A stretch of DNA of 17,932 nt from Bacillota bacterium. Lineage in GTDB: Bacteria; Bacillota; Clostridia; Saccharofermentanales; Saccharofermentanaceae. The stretch spans positions 1 to 17,932 of the forward strand of contig JAEWUD010000018.1 of NCBI GenBank assembly GCA_023397475.1. The letters are read 5' to 3'. The notes under the pieces were generated by a model that did not search any database, was not told where the DNA came from, and saw only the letters and a program-made list of their open reading frames with translations. The position numbers and the translations under genes are program-made. Shown here in pieces: positions 1-7,565 of this stretch (the stretch's first letter is position 1; every line of letters starts with the position of its first letter).

Positions 1-43
1 GAATTCCGCCCGATCACCAACAGGGCGCTTATGGAGGATATTT

Positions 44-1639
44 ATGAACAAGAAGATTTTACCGCTCCTATTGGTTCTTGCCGCCTGCATGATCTCGGCC
101 TGTGCGCCAGCGACAGAGCCAACCACGAGCTCTACCCCCACTACGGAAGTAATCACCACAACCTCTCCGGAAGCAACGACAGATGTTGAGACGACCGCCG
201 CGACCGCAGCAACTGAAGCGCCCGCCGTCCAGGTGGACTATGTAATCGATCCCGCTTTCGACGAAGCGGAAGCGTTTAATCCCTTTGGATTTGCCGTGGT
301 CGGCGTGAAGACCGACGGCGTCATGAAGTACGGCGTCATCGGAGAGGACGGAGCGTTTGTCATTGAACCGGAATACGACGCATTCCACACGCCCACGAAC
401 GAGATCTTCAACTCCGACGCCGAGACGGATATCGGCTATATCTGGCTGCAGAAGGACGGACTGTGGGGCTTTGTTGACGAGAAGTGCGAATGGGTCGTCG
501 AGCCGACCTACGAGGACAGCACCTGTTTCTCGAACTTCGGACTCGCCGGGTTTATGGTCGACGGGAAATGGGGCTTCATCTCGACAACGGGCGACATCGT
601 TATCGAACCGACGTATGATGACGTCCGGATGACCGCCCCGGGCACCTATGCGCAAGTTGCGAATGACGGCCTCTGGGGTCTTGTTGATTCAACCGGCAAA
701 GAAGTCCTCGCTCCGGTCTCCTCGTACCAGATTACTTATGACGGAGTTCTTACCATGTTCGGCGAGTGGAGCTCGGCGGATCAGGACATCGTATTGATTA
801 ACGACGATACGGCCTTAGTCACGCTGGACGGTCGCGTGATCGTTGAGGGCGCGACACAGCTCATCGAGAGTATCGGACCGAATCAGTTGGTGTTCGTGAA
901 CAAACCCGAAGCGACCGGCTACTACAATATGGACGGCGACCTTGTCATCCCTCTCGAAGATAATGAGTACGGATCGGTTTTCACCGAAGAGGGGATCGCG
1001 ATTGTGACCCGACCGGTAGACTTTGCAACAGACAGCCGCCGCTATATCGACGATAAGGGAGAGGCGCTTTTCGACAAGGAATTTGAGTATGCCTATGATT
1101 TCGCCTCCAATGGGCTTGCCGTCGCGGCAACGGACGGGAAGTTCGGATATATTGACAAGACGGGAGAATTCGTTATTGCGCCGCAGTACGACTATGCGCA
1201 CAGTTTCAATGCGGACGGGTACGCCACTGTGATCAAGGACGGCCTCGTAGGGCTGATCGATGGTGAAGGTAACCTTACTACTGAGCTCGCGTACGACTGG
1301 ATTGAGTGTGTGACCCCCTATGACGACGAGCCTTCTCTCATCATCGCGGAAAAGGACGGCAAGAGCGGCCTCATCGACGCTGACGGCGCGATCATCTTGC
1401 CGCTCCGGTACTCGGACATTATCATCGACGACCCATATGTCCACGAAGGGCTGAATCTGGAGAACGACTCCGCGACGACCTATGTGATGATCTACGATCA
1501 GGGCAAGTTCGGCATCCTCTCGGAAGATGGAGAGATCCTCCTTCCTCCCGTCAGTGATGACTCCCTGCAGATCGCCGCGAACGGATATACGGCGGTGAGC
1601 CTGGATGGCAAGTACGGGTATATAGCTCTCTACGGCTAA
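44..1639 (+). CDS. WG-repeat lipoprotein, paralogue 1
   Basis: A 531-residue predicted surface lipoprotein. The start follows a GGAGG ribosome site at 33-37. The N-terminus has a Lys-containing n-region, a hydrophobic stretch and an ISAC lipobox giving lipidated Cys20; LAAC at Cys15 is an alternative. Residues 21-62 are a Thr/Ala/Glu-rich linker expected to be disordered. From about residue 64 to the end the protein is built of about nine WG-type repeats (PF14903-like). Visible cores are DGLWGFVD, DGKWGFIS, DGLWGLVD, DGKFGYID and DGKYGYI, each followed by a strand such as VIEPTYDD. WG repeats are thought to form beta-rich binding modules; no ligand can be named. It is the first of three tandem paralogues and is very close to the second in residues 120-185. 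Lipoprotein and repeat calls are firm; function is unknown. Confidence 0.93.
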   Translation: MNKKILPLLLVLAACMISACAPATEPTTSSTPTTEVITTTSPEATTDVETTAATAATEAPAVQVDYVIDPAFDEAEAFNPFGFAVVGVKTDGVMKYGVIGEDGAFVIEPEYDAFHTPTNEIFNSDAETDIGYIWLQKDGLWGFVDEKCEWVVEPTYEDSTCFSNFGLAGFMVDGKWGFISTTGDIVIEPTYDDVRMTAPGTYAQVANDGLWGLVDSTGKEVLAPVSSYQITYDGVLTMFGEWSSADQDIVLINDDTALVTLDGRVIVEGATQLIESIGPNQLVFVNKPEATGYYNMDGDLVIPLEDNEYGSVFTEEGIAIVTRPVDFATDSRRYIDDKGEALFDKEFEYAYDFASNGLAVAATDGKFGYIDKTGEFVIAPQYDYAHSFNADGYATVIKDGLVGLIDGEGNLTTELAYDWIECVTPYDDEPSLIIAEKDGKSGLIDADGAIILPLRYSDIIIDDPYVHEGLNLENDSATTYVMIYDQGKFGILSEDGEILLPPVSDDSLQIAANGYTAVSLDGKYGYIALYG

Positions 1640-1718
1640 TATCGTCCCTCTCCGCGTACAACCACTCCCCGGCAGCATGTTTTTCGAGCGCGCAAGGCGG
1701 CTGTCGGGGATTTTTATG

Positions 1719-1838
1719 CCCTCGAGGCTCTCGAAAAGTCCCTCGAGGCTCTCGAAAAGTCCCTTGAGGCTCTCGAAAAGGCTCTTGAGGCTCTCGAAAA
1801 GGCCCTCCAAAATGTTCTCGAAAAAGCTCTCGAAAAGT
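1719..1838. repeat. 21-bp tandem repeats between WG lipoprotein genes 1 and 2
   Basis: Four consecutive 21-bp units start at 1719, 1740, 1761 and 1782. The first two are identical; the third and fourth differ from them at only two or three positions each. A decayed part follows at 1803-1838. Each unit has the core CTCTCGAAAAG preceded by CTCGAGG or CTTGAGG. Because 21 is a multiple of three, the tract reads as a heptad peptide (RLSKSPS-like) on the plus strand and has open frames on the minus strand too. On the plus strand a frame from the ATG at 1716, preceded by GGGGA at 1706-1710, runs to a TGA at 1896-1898 that overlaps the start codon of the next gene. It may be a non-coding spacer repeat, a leader, or a small basic protein gene; I cannot decide. 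Confidence 0.85.
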
Positions 1839-1844
1839 CCCGGA

Positions 1845-1859
1845 TTGGGGCTACCCCAA
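1845..1859 (+). promoter_or_regulatory. Small perfect hairpin upstream of WG gene 2
   Basis: TTGGGG, a 3-nt loop CTA, then CCCCAA form a 6-bp stem ending 20 nt before the AAGGAGG ribosome site (1880-1886) of the next gene. No U-tract follows, so it is not a normal intrinsic terminator. It could affect translation or mRNA stability; this is inference. Confidence 0.4.
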
Positions 1860-1894
1860 CAAGAAGAGAAGGCCAAGTTAAGGAGGATCTATCA

Positions 1895-3523
1895 ATGAAA
1901 ATCGAGTTCGCCGCCAGTCTGCTGATTCTGTTGTCCCTGTTCTTCTCTTCCTGTGCACCCGCTGCAACGGGACCGGTTCCTGTGACGGAAGAAGAAACAG
2001 AGCCCGTTTCCATTGCCAGAACGATCGATTCGGTCATCACCGAGCTTCCGATCGACATCCCGGGAATCAGAGATGAATCGGCTCCGACCTTGTTGACCGA
2101 ATCCCCCGAGATTCCGATTGACTATGTGATCGAGCCGAGATTTGACGAGGCCGGACCATTCAATCCGTATGGGTATGCCGTCGTCGGCGTGCAGACCAAC
2201 GGCGTGATGAAGTATGGGGTGATCGATGAAGCGGGCGTTTTCGCGATTGAGCCGGAGTATGACGGTTACGATACACCCATATACGATTCATTCAACTTCG
2301 CGTCGGAGGTCGACATCGGCTACATCTGGCTGCAGAAGGACGGACTCTGGGGTTTCGTTGACGATTCGTGCGAATGGGTCGTCGAGCCGACCTACGAAGA
2401 CTGCACGTGTTTCTCGCGTTTTGGGCTGGCGGGTGTGAGCATCGACGGGAAATGGGGATTTCTCTCGACTACCGGGGAGCTCGTCGTCGATCCGATCTAT
2501 GATAGAGTACAAGTGTCATCGCAATGCGAGTACGCGAACGTGGCCAAAGACGGTTTGTGGGGCCTCGTCGATACGACAGGCAAGGAAGTTCTGTCTCCTC
2601 GATCCACAACAAAGATCTGCGTTGAGGGCACCATGACATTGTTCGGACGCTGGCATGCACAGGGACAGGATGTCGTCTTGATCGATAACGATTCCTGCCT
2701 GATCACATTGGACGGTCGTGTCATCGCAGAAGGCGCCACACAGTGGATCGAGAGCATCGGACCGAACCTCCTGGTCTTCGTTCATACCGAAGGCGCCGCC
2801 GGCTACTACAACATGGAGGGCGACATTGTCATCCCCCTCGGGGACAACGAATTCGGTCATGTATTCTCCGATGACGGAATTGCGGTTGTCGCAAGGTACG
2901 AAGAAGACGGAAACTATTCCTACCGCTTCATCGATGACGAGGGAAATACACTTTTCGCGAGAACCTTTGAGGATGCGGGCGAGTTCGCTCCGAACGGACT
3001 GGCCAGCGTAGCTGTGGACGGGCAGTACGGGTATATCGATACCTCCGGTACCTTTGCCATCCGGCCGCAGTTCGATTACGCGTATGACTTCTACGCGGAC
3101 GGATACGCACGGGTCTCTTCCGGTGGCAAGCTGGCGATTATCGACGACGAGGGAAATTATCTGACAGATCACTCCTACGAAGGGTTCGGACGAGTGGCCC
3201 CCTACGCTTCGGAATTCTCTCCCTTCATCGCGAAAAAAGATGGCCAGGCCGGCCTCATCGACGCCGAAGGCAACTGGCTCCTGAAGCCGGACTACACGGA
3301 CATCATCATCGACGATCCTTCTTCCGAAGAAGGTCTGAATCTAACCAATGACTCCGACCGGATCTATGCAATGATCAAAGTTGACGGCAAGTACGGCATC
3401 ATCGCGGAGGACGGCAACCTGCTCCTTCCGCCGGTAAGCCGACCGATCCGATATGTCGCGGCAAATCATTACATCGCGGTCTGCGTGAACGGTGTGTACG
3501 GATATGTGGATCTTACAGCGTAG
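1895..3523 (+). CDS. WG-repeat lipoprotein, paralogue 2
   Basis: A 542-residue paralogue of the gene just upstream. Start chosen by a near-perfect AAGGAGG at 1880-1886. The signal peptide ends in FFSSC, giving Cys20, the same position as in the other two copies. The lipobox has Phe at -3, less usual than Leu or Ile. A variable, acidic/Pro-rich linker runs to about residue 75. The WG region then begins with DYVIEPRFDEAGPFNPYG, matching paralogue 1 closely. Cores such as DGLWGFVDDSCEW, DGKWGFLSTTGEL, DGQYGYIDTSGTF and DGKYGIIAEDGN are visible. The match to paralogue 1 is strongest around DIGYIWLQKDGLWGFVD, suggesting recent duplication or gene conversion, while signal peptide and linker have diverged. 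Predicted outer-face membrane-anchored protein with no identified ligand. Confidence 0.93.
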   Translation: MKIEFAASLLILLSLFFSSCAPAATGPVPVTEEETEPVSIARTIDSVITELPIDIPGIRDESAPTLLTESPEIPIDYVIEPRFDEAGPFNPYGYAVVGVQTNGVMKYGVIDEAGVFAIEPEYDGYDTPIYDSFNFASEVDIGYIWLQKDGLWGFVDDSCEWVVEPTYEDCTCFSRFGLAGVSIDGKWGFLSTTGELVVDPIYDRVQVSSQCEYANVAKDGLWGLVDTTGKEVLSPRSTTKICVEGTMTLFGRWHAQGQDVVLIDNDSCLITLDGRVIAEGATQWIESIGPNLLVFVHTEGAAGYYNMEGDIVIPLGDNEFGHVFSDDGIAVVARYEEDGNYSYRFIDDEGNTLFARTFEDAGEFAPNGLASVAVDGQYGYIDTSGTFAIRPQFDYAYDFYADGYARVSSGGKLAIIDDEGNYLTDHSYEGFGRVAPYASEFSPFIAKKDGQAGLIDAEGNWLLKPDYTDIIIDDPSSEEGLNLTNDSDRIYAMIKVDGKYGIIAEDGNLLLPPVSRPIRYVAANHYIAVCVNGVYGYVDLTA

Positions 3524-3628
3524 CCGCTCGTTCTGCCGGCGCTCCGGAGAAATACACCCGGGAAGCGAACCCTAACGTGCGATTCTTCATTCATAAGTAG
3601 ACGCGCGAAAAAACCTGTAACAATATTT

Positions 3629-3640
3629 CGATATGTATCG
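3629..3640. promoter_or_regulatory. Operator-like palindrome upstream of WG gene 3
   Basis: CGATA-TG-TATCG is a perfect palindrome with a 2-nt centre, lying in an AT-rich stretch about 85 bp before the start of the third lipoprotein gene. It resembles a small dimeric regulator site. I could not place a convincing -35/-10 pair around it, so the role is speculative. Confidence 0.3.
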
Positions 3641-3725
3641 TCTAGTGTATGTAAGCCGATTTCTCCATATAACTAAACGCCATCTCCGGCCAATGTCGGG
3701 AGGCCACTTGAAGGGGGACATCAAA

Positions 3726-5432
3726 ATGAGTAAGAAGCTCGCAGCCGTTCTTTTGGTCCTGACGACACTTTTCGCGACATCCTGCGGAACCGCAAAGGAG
3801 ATACCGGACCTAACATCGGAATCGCTTGAGCCCAGTTCTATCGCGTCGGCAGAGGATGCAGTTCTCGTCGATCTGCAGGAACCTGCGGAGACAACGAAGA
3901 TGCCGTCTGCAAAGAAAGCCGATGCATCCGCGAAAACGCCGGCCCAGGAAGCCGGAGAACCGGTCGCAACCGCTGCGGCACCTGCATCACCGACACTGAT
4001 CGGAGATAGCGCGGACAACGTCTCATCCATAACGGATTACTTGTATGATGATGCGTATATGTTCAATCCCTTCGGCTACGCGGTCGTCGGAACTAAGATA
4101 GACGGAGTCATGAAGTATGGCATGATCCGGGAGGACGGGACGTACATCATCGAACCACAGTACGAAGCTTTTCACAGCACGATGGAGAATCTTACCTTCA
4201 ACACACCGGAGAAAGATATCGGATATGTCTGGTTTCAGAAGGACGGCCGCTGGGGATTTATCAACGAGACGTGCGAGTGGGTTCTCGAGCCAACGTATGA
4301 GGATTGTACCTGCTTCACGAGCCTCGGCCTTGCCGGCGTCAAGACAGACGGGAAATGGGGATTCGTCTCGACCTCCGGCGAGCTGGTCGTCGGTCCAATC
4401 TATGAAGGAGTGATTACCAGCCGCGAGGGAGAATATGTAAATGTGTATAAAGACGGGAAATGGGGCCTGGTCGACCAGAACGGCAAGGAAGTTCTCGCTC
4501 CTGTTTCTGAGACATACATCCTCACAGATGGGGAACACACGGAGTATGGAGTTTGGGACGCAGCCGGCCAGGATATCGCGCTGATCAATTATGCGACAAC
4601 CCTGATCACACTCGATGGGAAAGTTCTCGTTGATCATGCCAAGTACGAGATCCAGGATGTCGGTGCGAACCAGCTTGTTTATGTCAATTCCGAAACCAGC
4701 GGAAACGGATACTTCAACATGAACGGTGAGTTGGTCATTCCCCTCGCAGAGGATGAGATCGGCTATCCCTTCTCTGAGGAAGGCATTGCGTCCGTAATTA
4801 GCATCAACGCCGATCTGGAAAATTATTGCCACTTTATCGACGAACAGGGAAAGACGTTGTTTGACCGGAATTTCGAAGACTTCAACAGCCTCCCCGGCAC
4901 GTTTCCCGGAGCAGTCAAGGTCGACGGGAAGTACGGATACATAGACATCAAAGGCGTCATGGTTATCGAGCCCGCGTTCGATTGTGCATACTGTTTCGAT
5001 AACAACGGATACGCAATTGTCGAGCTGGACGGCAAGGAAGCGATCATCGACAGTAAGGGAAACCTCAAGACCGACCTCATCTATGACGACCTCTCGCGAT
5101 TGGATCCCATTGATCCGGCCGCGTCTCTTTACATCGCGGAGCAGGATGGTCAGAAAGGTATCATCGATCTAAGCGGCAAGTGGATACTTCCTCCGCAATA
5201 CGACTACATCATGCCGTATCGTCCAGGTGCCGATGAGGGCTGGATGATTGAGAGTTATTCCGGCACTACGTACGCCATGATATGTAAGGACGGGAAATTC
5301 GGAATTCTTTCGATGCAGGCGGAGATCCTTCTGCAGCCTACCGGCGACAGAGGTTTCTTTCTCGTCGCGCCCAACGGCTATGTCGTAATCGAGTCAGGCG
5401 GCAAGTTCGGCTATATCGATATCGAGAAGTAA
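3726..5432 (+). CDS. WG-repeat lipoprotein, paralogue 3
   Basis: A 568-residue third paralogue. The frame is open back to an ATG at 3633, but the ATG at 3726 is preferred: it follows AAGGGGG at 3711-3717 with 8-nt spacing, and it begins a proper signal peptide (MSKKLAAVLLVL...FATSC) with Cys20 as in the other two copies. The linker is longer (to about residue 98), rich in Ala, Glu, Lys and Pro. The WG region starts at DYLYDDAYMFNPFGYAVVG and keeps the same order of repeats, including DGRWGFINETCEWVLEPTYED, DGKWGFVSTSGEL, DGKWGLVDQNGKEVLAP and DGKYGYIDIKG. It is more diverged than paralogues 1 and 2 are from each other. Its last 22 nt overlap the end of the convergent uvsE gene. Predicted surface lipoprotein of unknown ligand. 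Confidence 0.92.
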   Translation: MSKKLAAVLLVLTTLFATSCGTAKEIPDLTSESLEPSSIASAEDAVLVDLQEPAETTKMPSAKKADASAKTPAQEAGEPVATAAAPASPTLIGDSADNVSSITDYLYDDAYMFNPFGYAVVGTKIDGVMKYGMIREDGTYIIEPQYEAFHSTMENLTFNTPEKDIGYVWFQKDGRWGFINETCEWVLEPTYEDCTCFTSLGLAGVKTDGKWGFVSTSGELVVGPIYEGVITSREGEYVNVYKDGKWGLVDQNGKEVLAPVSETYILTDGEHTEYGVWDAAGQDIALINYATTLITLDGKVLVDHAKYEIQDVGANQLVYVNSETSGNGYFNMNGELVIPLAEDEIGYPFSEEGIASVISINADLENYCHFIDEQGKTLFDRNFEDFNSLPGTFPGAVKVDGKYGYIDIKGVMVIEPAFDCAYCFDNNGYAIVELDGKEAIIDSKGNLKTDLIYDDLSRLDPIDPAASLYIAEQDGQKGIIDLSGKWILPPQYDYIMPYRPGADEGWMIESYSGTTYAMICKDGKFGILSMQAEILLQPTGDRGFFLVAPNGYVVIESGGKFGYIDIEK

Positions 5433-6667
5433 TACGACTCCATTAGATACCTGACCTCGTATTTCTGCGCGAGCCGCAGCAGCATCCGCTTCACCGGCTC
5501 CCCGCTCCCCTGCCCCGCGGCGTATGCGTCGAGAAGATTCTGGAATCGCTTCTGCTCCGAGGCGGAGGCCTTGCCGCGAAAATATCCCCAAACATGCTGG
5601 GCGGCATTCGTGAAGCTGCCGACCGTCGGTTCCTGCGCCAGAGCATCGCCGATACGGTCGTACATCTCCCGCGCCGGGTAACGGTTCTTTTCGCGCAAGA
5701 GTTCACGGATCGCCTGATACTGCGCCGCCGAATGTTCGAGCACAACATACTTATACCGCGCCCATTCTTCCTCCAGAAATTCGATCCGGCGAGGCTCGGT
5801 GCACGCGATGCATTTCATGACGGAGATGTTCTTGTCCTTTACCTCGAGCATGATATCGATGTCTTCCGGCAGATCGCGGCTGAACTCGACGAAAGCTCCG
5901 ACATCGATCGTGTCCGAATGCGCGCCCGCTCGTCGCGACGGGTTGGGTTGCGAGTAATGAATCTTCTGCGGACCGTCTGTGGTGTGCCAGGTCGCGGCTG
6001 CGCGTCGAATCCATTCGGCAGGCAACGCGGTGTCCGCGGAGGGGTTGACCGCGTCGTGCAAATTATCGTAGACGGCCGGAATTCCAAGTCGGGTGGCGAG
6101 GTCGAGAACGTCGGATATCGTGTAGAGGCGGTCGTCATTCTCGATGACGAGGCGACGGCGCACCGCCTCCGGAAGCGCCTGATAATTCTCGCTGAATCGT
6201 TCGAGCGCCTGGATCTTGTCGCCGTAGATGCCGCCGACGTGGAGGATGATCTTGTGAGCGGGGCCGACGCCCAACAGGTCGAGGACCTGCGTGTGATACG
6301 CCAGATCGAGAATCGTGCGACGCACAACCCCGGGATCCGGGGAGTTCAGCACCGTATATTGGCCGGGATGCATCGAGACGCGAAGGTTGGCGGAGTTGAT
6401 TTTCGCGCCGACATCGGCAAGGCGATTCGCGAAAAGTTTGGCCCAAGGGAAACGGATCTCCTCGTGAGATGCAAAGGGAATCAGGTCGGAGGAAATACGC
6501 AGAAGCCCGATTCCCTGCCGGATATTATAGTCGATCATGCGGTCGAGTGCGTCGAGATTATCGGAACAAACTTGCGAGAGACGTTCAGGGGTCGCGTTGC
6601 GTAGCGTTGTCGTATGCAGCTCGGTCCCGGGGACCGCAAGCGCTATGCAGGCATATCCGATGCGCAT
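5411..6667 (-). CDS. uvsE: UV-damage endonuclease UvsE with C-terminal DUF1722 domain
   Basis: A 418-residue protein; start set by GGAGG just upstream (6675-6680 region). Residues 1-290 form the UVDE TIM barrel, which nicks DNA 5' of UV photoproducts in ATP-independent excision repair. The metal-site residues of the family are visible: His68 (SSDLIPFASH), His100 (SMHPGQY), His143 (LHVGG), Glu176 (IENDD), Asp201 and His204 (YDNLHD), Lys235 and His237 (KIHYSQ), Glu275 (MLEVKDKN). Many UvsE proteins end near 300-320 residues. Here residues 300-411 continue with WARYKYVVLEHSAAQY, then NAAQHVWGYFRG and a QKYEVRYLMESYYF ending, the pattern of DUF1722/YbgA. In E. coli, ybgA lies next to the photolyase gene phr. 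The UvsE call is firm; the tail assignment is by motif memory. Confidence 0.95.
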   Translation of the reverse strand: MRIGYACIALAVPGTELHTTTLRNATPERLSQVCSDNLDALDRMIDYNIRQGIGLLRISSDLIPFASHEEIRFPWAKLFANRLADVGAKINSANLRVSMHPGQYTVLNSPDPGVVRRTILDLAYHTQVLDLLGVGPAHKIILHVGGIYGDKIQALERFSENYQALPEAVRRRLVIENDDRLYTISDVLDLATRLGIPAVYDNLHDAVNPSADTALPAEWIRRAAATWHTTDGPQKIHYSQPNPSRRAGAHSDTIDVGAFVEFSRDLPEDIDIMLEVKDKNISVMKCIACTEPRRIEFLEEEWARYKYVVLEHSAAQYQAIRELLREKNRYPAREMYDRIGDALAQEPTVGSFTNAAQHVWGYFRGKASASEQKRFQNLLDAYAAGQGSGEPVKRMLLRLAQKYEVRYLMESYYFSISI

Positions 6668-6689
6668 CTATAAATCCTCCATAGATTCT

Positions 6690-6718
6690 GATATATTGTT
6701 TGCTAGGAATATTGTAAA
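6690..6718 (-). promoter_or_regulatory. Putative sigma-A promoter of uvsE
   Basis: On the minus strand, TTTACA (6718-6713) and TATATC (6695-6690) are separated by 17 nt. This would place the transcript start about 16 nt before the uvsE start codon, leaving just room for the ribosome site. The -10 box is imperfect (4 of 6). Confidence 0.45.
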
Positions 6719-6750
6719 CCTTGGCTTGCATTTTGACATCTGTTGTTCAT

Positions 6751-6789
6751 TTTCGGAATTCTGCGATTCCGAAATCTCGAAGATCTTCG
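6751..6789. promoter_or_regulatory. Paired palindromes upstream of a zinc-ribbon membrane gene
   Basis: TTTCGGAAT, a 6-nt loop, then ATTCCGAAA form a perfect 9-bp inverted repeat at 6751-6774. Directly after it, CGAAGATCTTCG at 6778-6789 is a perfect 12-bp palindrome. A consensus TTGACA lies at 6733-6738, but I see no good -10 box at the right distance. The pair sits 65-105 bp before the start at 6856 and may be a regulator site or a leader hairpin. Confidence 0.45.
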
Positions 6790-6855
6790 CGATGAACGTT
6801 GGGATGATTTCACGTGATCAGATAAATTTCCAAATGATTACAAGGAGTCAGCATC

Positions 6856-7365
6856 ATGGTCTGTAAAAGATGTGGAACCACCATTCACGCAGGCTCCCTT
6901 TGTTCCGTCTGTAGGGGCTACACATTCACCCTAGATACGGAGAATTCCGGGAAACCTGTATCAGTACTTCTGAAATCATGGCACCGGGCACTCGTGTATC
7001 TGATCGGCATAGCAGACGCATCGCTTCTGGGTTTCTATCTCATATATCTTCCCGAAGAAATCGACCTGGGTTCTGATGGACTGATGATGTTCGCTTTCAT
7101 TGCATCCAGTCTCTTGCTACTGGTGTCTGTCATATCTTGTGTTTTCGTGCTAATTGGCAGTTACCGGGCTTTTTTCATATTTTCATCAACATATCTTGTT
7201 GAAACGATCTTGTGGATGCTCGGCTTTACTTATGTTCTCATCATAACGGGTAACATGTACTTGTTTTTTTCATATATCATTCTTCTTCTGCGAATTGGTA
7301 TATGTATCTTTCTTTTTCTCGACTGTCGAAAAAGAGCAAGGATCCGTAAGACGGAAGAAAAGTAG
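6856..7365 (+). CDS. Zinc-ribbon membrane protein, short form
   Basis: A 169-residue protein I do not recognise by name. Start set by AAGGAG at 6842-6847. The N-terminus has two CxxC knuckles (Cys3/Cys6 and Cys16/Cys19) typical of a short zinc ribbon. Four predicted membrane helices follow, at about residues 45-65, 76-100, 105-130 and 134-155, and the C-terminus is a short basic tail (CRKRARIRKTEEK) that should be cytoplasmic. The next gene has the same plan of cytoplasmic zinc ribbon plus four helices, so the two are probably distant paralogues. The codon pattern is more AT-rich than in the flanking genes, which may reflect its hydrophobic content or a different origin. No function can be assigned. 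Confidence 0.82.
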   Translation: MVCKRCGTTIHAGSLCSVCRGYTFTLDTENSGKPVSVLLKSWHRALVYLIGIADASLLGFYLIYLPEEIDLGSDGLMMFAFIASSLLLLVSVISCVFVLIGSYRAFFIFSSTYLVETILWMLGFTYVLIITGNMYLFFSYIILLLRIGICIFLFLDCRKRARIRKTEEK

Positions 7366-7437
7366 GTATTGTCCTTCTCTTAAAGATTCTAATCATTGTC
7401 ATTTTTTCAGGGGAGCGTTGAGAATCTCACATAATTC

Positions 7438-7451
7438 TTTTCGCGCGAAAA
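7438..7451. repeat. 14-bp perfect palindrome in intergenic DNA
   Basis: TTTTCGCGCGAAAA is a perfect palindrome about 73 bp after the preceding stop codon. It is not followed by a U-tract. It echoes the TTTCG/CGAAA words of the hairpin arrays, but in the opposite arrangement. Its role is unknown. Confidence 0.4.
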
Positions 7452-7495
7452 TACCATGCCGACAGTAGACGCATCATTCTACTTCATAAATTTTC

Positions 7496-7527
7496 TTGTT
7501 ATTCGCCCCACTAGTTGATAGAATAAC
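7496..7527 (+). promoter_or_regulatory. Promoter spanned by an inverted repeat, for the zinc-ribbon gene at 7566
   Basis: TTGTTA (7496-7501) and TAGAAT (7519-7524) with a 17-nt spacer make a good sigma-A promoter. An inverted repeat GTTATTC (7498-7504) and GAATAAC (7521-7527) overlaps both boxes. A regulator binding this repeat would block the polymerase site, so repression is the natural inference. The overlap may also be chance, since -35 and -10 words partly constrain the arms. Confidence 0.5.
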
Positions 7528-7565
7528 TTCTATACCGATGGAATGCGTATGTATGGAGGCTTCTG

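Noticed and set aside
1845..1859. Intrinsic terminator after WG gene 1.
   Set aside because: The 6-bp hairpin is not followed by a T-run and lies about 200 bp beyond the stop codon, so I list it only as a possible leader hairpin.
3633..3725. Extended N-terminus of WG lipoprotein 3 from the ATG at 3633.
   Set aside because: It would bury the signal peptide 31 residues inside; the ATG at 3726 has a ribosome site and restores Cys20 as in both paralogues.
5594..6604. A 336-residue open frame on the plus strand opposite uvsE.
   Set aside because: It is antisense to a gene with all UVDE catalytic residues and has no recognisable domain or ribosome site.
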